A DNA stretch of 64,000 nucleotides from Rachycentron canadum. Lineage: Eukaryota; Chordata; Actinopteri; Carangiformes; Rachycentridae. The stretch is taken from contig CM076653.1 of the NCBI GenBank assembly GCA_038496675.1, positions 24,132,148 through 24,196,147 of the forward strand, given 5' to 3'. Below the pieces are notes generated by a model. That model saw nothing but the letters and a program-made list of their open reading frames with translations. It made no database searches and was not told where the DNA came from. The position numbers and the translations under genes are program-made. Positions 37,774-47,000 of this stretch are shown here, one piece after another; within the stretch, counting starts at the first letter, position 1; each line of letters opens with the position of its first letter.

Positions 37774-38021
37774 TAAATATACTTTGTAGGTACAAAATAT
37801 GTCACATAATCACGAAACAAAGCATTATACTTACTGTTTACATAATTACCAAGTAACTATAAAAAATATTGTTGAAGAAAATCCTTAATGATGACCAGGA
37901 AACATTCAGTGAATCCTGGTTTTAGTGCCAATTGGTACATGTTTAATGCTGTAAACAGATTTATTACTTACTGATAGACTCAGCACTGATATATCAGCAA
38001 TCTGTTAAATTGAAGGCATCA

Positions 38022-38216
38022 CTAGTTGATTTCTACTGTGTGTTCCTGAACGTAGACAATATAGTGGTGAGTGTTTTCTCCCTGAGTAAGGACTGTCAGA
38101 GCCTCCAGGCCATGTGCATCCTCCACCACCATCACCTGGTCACCAGTTAGACCCCCCTCTGCGTTCACCACCATCAGCTGGTTGCTGCAGTTAGCCACTT
38201 CCTGCTCGTCGGCCAC
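38022..38216 (-). CDS. zfat: zfat last coding exon (residues 1159-1222)
   Basis: Encodes VADEQEVANCSNQLMVV..., then LEALTVLTQGEN and HYIVYVQEHTVEIN with a TAG stop (human GIETVTVYTQGG and FIVYVQEAMQPV). Acceptor GCTGCAG|GTGG. Human continues about 12 residues further. Confidence 0.92.
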   Translation of the reverse strand: MADEQEVANCSNQLMVVNAEGGLTGDQVMVVEDAHGLEALTVLTQGENTHHYIVYVQEHTVEIN

Positions 38217-39797
38217 CTGCAGCTTCGACAACAACTCAACGTTAACATTTTGTTGGAACCACTTGTGATTTCCACAGTGAGCGATGTGATGATGTTTACC
38301 TGTTGTACCACCGTAACAGTGCCTGGAGCCATGGCAACCATGGAGGTGACGGCGTTGTGAGTCTCTGAACTGAGCTCAGTAATCTGCTGAATGTTAACTG
38401 AACACAGAAGACAAGCACATCAGTAACAAACATAAACAGGAAGAGACCTTATCTGTGCAGAAATAGACTTTAAAGAGGTGCCAGGTGATTGTTGGGTTTG
38501 GCTGAGGCACTCATCTACTATATGGTTGTCACTGTTTCTGTTGTTACCGTTGTCATTCAGGGCTGCTACAGGTGCTTCTGTCAGCTGCTCCTCATCCTCC
38601 ACAGAAACATACTGGGCTTCTACTGCCTCACCCACCTGGGTATTTATAAACATGGCAGACATTGTATGAGTCTGAAAACTTTAAAATAAATATAAAATAA
38701 AAATTATTGGTACTAATACATGATAACATGGTCAAGTTAGCAGGTCTCCTTGCTTCACATATTTCAACATATTTTAATGAAAATCATTTAAAAAAATGTT
38801 TTTAGAAACATTAAAATATATATATGTAATTTTCAATAATAAAAAAAAACTCTTTCTCTCTGTATTGAGTGTGTATATGTGTATACTGTTTACCTCCCAG
38901 GTGCCTTCCACCACTTTCAGGCTGTGTTTGCTCTTGAGGTGGCGGTTCAGCTCCCACTTGGTGCCATAAACAAATTCACATTCAGGACACTTCATTCCAC
39001 CTAAACACAGGTACACACAAAAGCTGAACATACTTTTCTCATGGTAGGGAAATACAGAACTCAAGGTTCAATAAATGGCAGTGGCAAAGTAATGGTCAGA
39101 CCTTTCTGTTTCAGTGCATCAGGGTTAGGTAGTCCAGGTCCTGCATTCTCATATTTCTGGTTTGGGTGTTTCAAGTTGTAGTGACGCTTTAGGGGACCAG
39201 CAATGTTACAGGAGTAGTGGCAATGGGCACAACGAAATGGCTGCAGGGACAGACAAATTGCACATAAGGAAATGTAAATTAAATAAATAGATCAAGACTG
39301 AATCTCTAACATTCACTGATTTTTATGAAGAACTCATCAACCGTTTTGTCAATAAAATGACTCATTGGAAGTGGAACCTTTGGCCTGACATCATAACCCA
39401 TTTATATTATTGTTTAAATTTGGTCAGGAAAGTGGCAATAAAATAGGAAAATCTTGATTATTCTTTAATATCCAGAACACAGAACACTGTAAGTGAGACT
39501 CAACCATACATACATGAAATCTAAAAATAAAATGCTGTGTTCTATTACATTTGTATCATTTGCATATTTTAAAAACATAGAAAATTGTGTATATTTTAGC
39601 ATTTACAGAGATATAGAATTGTACAGCATTATTTCTAGATACTCTAGGCTGTTAAGTGTGTGTGTCTGTCTGCGAGTGTACTCTGACCTTAAATTCAGCG
39701 TGTTGCTCCATGTGTCTGAGCAAGGAAGGTTTAGAGACCGAGGTAAAGTCACACTCCGAACACTGAAACCGCTTCCCTGAATAAACAGAGTTATTGC

Positions 39798-39842
<45 letters not shown>

Positions 39843-40995
39843 CATTATAATGCACTTGTAAATCATCATCAGTGACAGAGTAGAGAGTGTGTACCTTCAT
39901 TTGTGTGGCTCAGTCTGTGGCTTTTCAGCGTGAACTTAGATTTGAATTTTTTACCGCACAGATCACAGAGATGACGCTTCTCTGTGTTGTGTCGGTTCAT
40001 ATGAGTCTTCAGGTTACTCTTACTGCGGCCTGCGTAGTCACACACGCTGCAGACGTATGGCTTCAGACCTACACACATGGACAGGTGTACAAACACATAC
40101 TTTAAAGATAGCAGTGGCCCAGCAAAGACAAAAGAACTAGCAAAATGCTTAACAGGGATGTAAAAGTGGAAAGAAGCAAGAAAATAAAGACAAATACAGT
40201 TGCTAAACACAGTGACCATATGCACTGGAGCAAACTGGCTGCATTGACTGAGACCTTCAACAACACCTGCTCTAGATATATGTCTGCGAGGTTCATGACA
40301 GATGTAACTTCAAAGTAACACTTCATTGAGGAGGGAGGTGTTAGAGCAAGGAGTGAGGGGACTAGTATTTGATGGATGGACCCATTGTTTTTGTAATTTA
40401 ACTTCATTAATTTCAGTGGAGCAACCAGATGTTCATGAGCTTGACAGTCGGTTTAGCAGTCACAGATGCAAACATAAGGTGTTTTTGTAGAGACTTAAAT
40501 ACACATTGCACGGCTAGAACAGTCCTTAATCAAAAAATACCTTGTAACTTTTGTCTTCAACTTCATTACTACATTTCTCATTTTTTCATCTTTCAGATTA
40601 TGCCATATACACACAAGAAGACAATTTTGTTTGTTTTCGTCCTCATCATTTTAGAAATTCACCCACAGGCCAATTTCCTCCTGCAGTATCTGTGGTGTGT
40701 TTTCAGTCTAGTCCGTCCTCCTTGGACAGCAGCCAGGAGGAAGAGAAGTACATGGAAGCTTGGCTCACATAGTAACCAAACAGTGACACACTGTCTCCAG
40801 ATAGTTGCTCCAGACTGTGAGTGTGTGTTTGTCTGCATAGGTTTGTCTGTGGGTAGAGTGATTTCACACCTTGGTGGGCCCAGATATGCTGCTGAAAATC
40901 ACTGCTGCTCTTTAGGAAGTAAGAGTCACAGTAAGGGCACTTCTCTGCACGTTGCACCATGAGTCCTTTTCCCTGCACAGGCAACACATCTGTCC

Positions 40996-41038
<43 letters not shown>

Positions 41039-44000
41039 ATGAAATTGCAACCATGTGAAATCGCTTGTGACCTTCAAAAACATCTGATTGTCAACAAGTG
41101 AATGGCTATGGGACAAGCTATTTATGTCAGTCTGGTGTGATATCTGTGGTTCAAAGCCCAGAGAATGTTTCCACAGTTAAAACTATATGAAACTATTGTC
41201 TTATAAATAACAGAGGGTACTTCAGGTCATAGTAGACATGCAACAAATAGTACACTCTATCATTACAATGAGTTCCTTATATTATAACTAGATGATGACA
41301 CACTGCAAGAGCAGTAATCTTCCAACAACAGAGCAAGTAAAAATAGCCAAGCTGTCAGTTTCTGGCTCTGTGAAAGATTCCACCCATGAGTCTGGATTTG
41401 GCCAAGAGTGGACACATGTGAATACTCACAATGATTCACAGAAGAGGCTTGAAATTGTTTCAAGATAAGACTAAGAGGCACTAACAGATTATGTGTCTCT
41501 CTGTCAGTGTCTAGAGATATATTTGTGTGTTCTTTACCAGGGTGGAAAGTTTTCATGTGGTGCTTTAGCCTGTGCTCTGGATAGCTCTGCTGGCAGACAG
41601 GACATGCAACACTCTTCCCCTGTAAACCAAAAGCAAGACATAGACATAAAGTTCATCCCTCACTGAAACAATGGGAGTAAAACATTTGAGATATTCCTCC
41701 TGGTCATAGTCAAAGTGAAAAGACTATTGGTCCTCTAATGTTGTTAAAGTGGGATTATGTAAACATGGTTGAAGAGGTGGAGGTGGATGGCAGATCAAGT
41801 GAATTAATAAACTTCAAACATGCCACCCCCTAAAAATCTTAGTGTCATCAAAACAAATTTATGCGTTAATAAGACCAAGAACATTAACTTTTAATCATAA
41901 TAGCAGTGTATCAAAAAGGAATCCATAATATTTCTCTGAATAATGAGAATCTTCACTGGCTGGTTAGGGTTAGGCTACCTGTTCCTGGTGCGTCCTCAGA
42001 TGGGCTTGTAGTTTGTATTTATCAGGTGTGGTGTATTTACAGCCGGGATTAGAACAAGGAAGCAGCAAGCCACTGTGCTTCTGGATCTGGTGTCGCTTTA
42101 AAGAGCTTTTGGTGATGGATGAGTAGCTACATTTTGTACAGTAATGTGAGTGCTCCTTGGTGTGTGTGCGTACATGGATGTTATAGTGGACTTTGTACCA
42201 GAATAGTTTACCTGTGCAGCAGAAGAAAAAACATGATTAGAAGCAGCAGATACTGTTTAACACTCAAACCAGATAGGAGAAAAGCTAAGTAATAAATATT
42301 AAGATGAATAAATAAATACATAATGTGAGATAACAGAACAAAGATATGGGGTTTCATCTTCTCACCACAGTATTGGCATTCCAGGTCTCCATAAATTTTC
42401 CTGAGCCGTTGGTAAGTCTCTGTGTTAAGCTGAGTCTTCTGAAGCGATGAAAAGACCTGCTGAAATGCACTCTGATGGAAAACCTCTGACTCCTACCAGC
42501 AGGAAACAAAGAATGAGTCAGGAGAATGTCTGCCTCAGAACACTTATGTTATTCAAAAGAATACCAGTAATTAATTTACCTTCTCTGAATGCAGAGTTTG
42601 ACCCTCTTCCCCTGAAGGGGCTGATGATGAAGGTGTGTCCAAATCAGGTAAATTTGCATTTCCTGATGATGAAGTTGTGTGTGTGTTTTGGACTGTATAT
42701 GTGTTTTCTTGAGTCCTGTCCTCCAGGGCAGGGCTGTGACTGCTCTCTGGTAATAGAAAGGTCTGTGTGTTGCTTTCTTGTGTGCCTATATGTTGTGCAC
42801 GATTGGTTGAGTCTGCTATGTTGGCCTGTGACAGTTCCCCAGCTGTTACTTTGTACTGTTTGTCAGTGAGAGTTGTGGTTTCAATATAAATGGCATCTTG
42901 GGGACCTTGCTCTACACCTCTATTTTCTGCTGCTCCTTCTTTTCCTGTCTCTCTTTCTGTCACCTGTACTTCTTCTGTATTTTCACCCTGCGCCTTAGCT
43001 TCTTCGCTCTCTTCTCCTGCTGCTACTTTCAGCTGCTCCACTTCCCCATCTGGCCACTCTTCCCCTCCAACACCATTTCTTTCACCCTCCTGCTCTATCA
43101 TATGTCCTCCCTTTCCTCTCTCTGTGTCCTCCCTCTCCTTATCCCCCCACATGCCTCCTCCAGCCTGTATCAGATAGTAGCTGTTATTGATACAGTCAGT
43201 GAAGGCCTGCTCCTGGTCCAGCTCAGGGTGAGACTCTTTCAGATGATTCTTCAGTCTCTGAGAGCTGACAAACTTTCCATCACACACACAGCACATGTAT
43301 AGAAAGAGGTGTTTCCTGACATGAGCAGAGAGGGCATCCATCCTGGTTGCAGCATGGTCACAGAGCTGGCAGGCGAAGGGACGCTGAGGCCCATGAACCA
43401 ACAGGTGGCGCTCCCGCTCAAGCTGATTCTTGAAGCGTCTGTTACATGTGGGACAGTGGTACAGGAGCTGTCTGAGGCCCTGACGAGTCTTTAACCTAGA
43501 AAAAATAAATAACAGAATGGTTTGTGGGTCAGTTGGTTAAACTGATACAGGTGAATTTCATTTTCAGACAATGTAGAGCATACCTAAGTTGCTGGTAGCT
43601 CTGGTAGATCGTAGGGTCTTTAAGGTTATGCCGTTTCTCCATGTGTTTCAGCAAGTTCTTCACATCTGAGTACTTCTTGTCACAGAAGCTGCAGTGTTGT
43701 TTCACCTTCAAATGGACTCGCTCAATGTGGACCTGCATTACCAGGAACATAGAATTACAGCCTCAACCAGAAAAACTGCACAAATGTGCTTAAAATTAGA
43801 AATTCAATCTATCTGAATATGGAAATTAGAATTAAATCAGAGACCCCTCTCAATGAACAATGAGACCGTCACAATTAGATTTAAAAGTCAGAGGACTACT
43901 GCATAACTGATAACATACAGTTCCCTGATCAAAAGAGTTCACATTTTCACAGTTTGCAGTTTGTATGTTAACTCTATGTATATAGATATAGATATAAGAA

Positions 44001-47000
44001 TGTGTACTACTCCTTGTACTACTAATAATAACAACTCACAAGTTAATAGCAGTAATAAAGCTATAATAACAACACCTTGAGGTGTCCAGGGCTGAGGCAG
44101 TTGAAAGGACAATGCTGACAGCTAAACTTCTCTCCTGTGTGTTTCCTCAGGTGAACATTGAGGTTGGCTTTGTAGAGAAAAGTGAGTAAAGAGGTAAGTT
44201 GTTACAGATTTATTGATAATTTTGCTGGCAGTAATTTTTATGTGCGTCATCTTGTGTGTCAGAGAGTCTGGATGTACCTTTGATAGCTGATGCATAGTCA
44301 CAGTGTGGACACTGGAACGGTTTCTCCTGGGTGTGTGTCCTGAGGTGAGCAATCAGTGAGTGCCTGAACTTAAAGATCTTATTACAGAACTCGCAGGCGA
44401 AGATCTTAAGCTGGCTCTGAGGTAAACTGGGACACAGAGAGTACCAATACAAGAATGATTTCACCAACTGACCAATATCATTGTTGTTAGGTCTTCAACT
44501 AGGCTGCACAGATAACAACATGAAAATAAGAAAATAAACTAAATAACCTTTAGCTCCTTAAAAATAGGAAATGACCTAAAAACATATAACACTATATATA
44601 ATATACAACACTATACAGTATAACTACTACAAAATGAAATTATTGCTCATACATTCAATAAAAGATATTCATACAGTACTTGGCAGCATCTTGCTTGATG
44701 GAATATTCCTGAAAACCTCTGCTGGCTGCTGCTGCTGTTGTGGAAGTTGTGTTAGAACTAGGGGTAGAAACAAATGACCAAACAGCAGATAACATTGATG
44801 AATAAACTGCTATAAGCAAAAATTAAGACAGGGCAGTACATATAGATGTAATTAATAAATCAGTATCCAGTGTGTTTCTTTGTATCATACATAATGGGAT
44901 ACCGTGCTTTATTGTCAGATTTTCTTGTAAGCTTATATTATTTAGACCATCAATTATATATTCAATTTAAAGAAATGCATGGACAATTTCCATTATATCA
45001 CCTTGGCTCCTGGTCCATTTTAGTGTTACCATCACAGATAGTGGCTTCACCTGCAAGATCTTGTGACTGACTCTTGAAGACCAATGACTGTTGAATGACC
45101 AGAAAAAAGTTGTCAAAAAAGTCATAAAATATTAGGATACACATGTAAATAAAATCAAATAGATAATCATAATATTAAAAATTAACTGAACTCAACAGTT
45201 TTCTGACCATTCCTGCAGAAGATTGCAGTTTCACTAATATCTGAGACACTATTTTCGGAAAGATCAGCTGGTCAGCTATGTATGACTAAAGGTTGGATGA
45301 ACCAACCCTTTTAAATTTTGGTGTGTTCCTGGGTTTACCTGAGGTTGGGTCTTGATGGCTTTAGACTCTGATTCTACTAAACCATCCTCTATTGGAACCA
45401 TTTTAGAAACACCTGTTGAAACAAAAGGTAATGCATTATACATAAAACATACTGCCTACAGCAGTCGTCATTTGGTAGCCCAGATGTAAAAAGTAGAACA
45501 AAAAAAAAAAACTAATTGAGACTGACCTGGAAGTGTTTCATCTTCTGTTAGAACAACACTAATGACTGACTTTTTGCTTCCTGTTGCTGGGCCTCCTTCT
45601 TTGGAGATGCGACTTCGGTTGGTTCTTGGGGATCTAAAGTTGCCCACATCTACAAGCAGAGAACAGAGACTATAAATGACTGTAATACTAAACTCAAACC
45701 CCAACAAATCTTGCCATTGCCAACCACAAGTCTGGACACTCTTGAGCTGATCAGCACAGGAAGGATTTTGATGTCTTCATAACCTCTTCACAACACAAAA
45801 TAATGAATTGATTTCAGGAAACAATCCCTATATTAAACTGACCTTTTTCTCTCACAACCCCTGGCCTCACTGGATTTTGGTGCATCTGATTTGGATCAGC
45901 TCTTGCACGGTCCAGACTCTCAGAACCTTCAGCTCCTGCTCCAACACGCGTGCTCCCTGAAAATTATATTATTTAATCACTATAACCTGAAAGTACACTA
46001 AATGTATGTAAATTATATTTTACGTACAATTTCATCAATATATGTAGATAACACAGATATGTTTAAGAATTTATAATTGTTCATCATAATAATTCGTAAT
46101 ATGCCCCCTAACATCACCCAGACTCATTGTTTTCTGTATGCATCTACGATATATTAGCTTTTCTATTCTTAGTACTCATATCTGTTGTTTCACTCCTCAC
46201 CATTCTCCTCTTCAACTTCCTCTTCCTCTTCTCTCAAACAGATGTGTTTGAGGATCTGTCGTCTGTTTCTGAATGAGCGATGGCAGTTTCTACATTCAAA
46301 TCTTGAAATCCCATTGTGGTTTTCGCCTTGCGGAAGGACACAAAAATAAGTCAGAATGCTGAGTGCAGAAAACACCTTAGTTGAGCATATTCACAAAAAT
46401 CATTAACAAAAACATATATACATAAAAAAAAGTTTAAATGTCTGCTGAACAACTTTAAGACTCTTAAGCAAAGAGGGATTGACAACTGGATGGCCAAGCC
46501 AAAAGCCTGCTGACCAAAAAATATTTTCAGTACTATGTGAGTATTTAAAATTGTATGAGATAGTGTAAGTTAAGACTTCACTGTGCCATAGGAAATTTGT
46601 CTTCCACAAACAATACTGCGGTAAAAGTATAACCTGGTGCATCTGGCTTCTGCATGAAAACAAAGAATTATGGGATATGTATAAGTGGGAACAGTACAAC
46701 CTTCTGTTGAGCTACATTGTCGGCCTCCTTCCTTTTCATCCCGCTCTTCTGGTCTTCGGAAATTATCCTCTTGAGAATGGGTGGAGTCAACCCTGCACTC
46801 TGTCAAAGCTGTGCGTGTCTTCTTTGTAGAGCCTTTTGGTCGTCCTCGCTTTCGCTTCACTGGGTTCTCTGTGGGCCAACAAGACAGCAGATTACTGAGT
46901 TTTCCTATCATTTTATTATTATTAGCAAATCCAAAAACAATTATTTTCTCTTTAGATAAAGCCCAATCTACTTTAGCTTCTGCCTTGTGTCATTGAACTC

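Noticed and set aside
40429..40962. 177-codon plus-strand ORF, the longest on that strand in the area
   Set aside because: It runs antisense through zfat exon 17 and its flank; the minus-strand zinc finger is the clear gene.
42447..43302. Several plus-strand ORFs opposite zfat exon 13
   Set aside because: Antisense shadows caused by the biased composition of the acidic linker.
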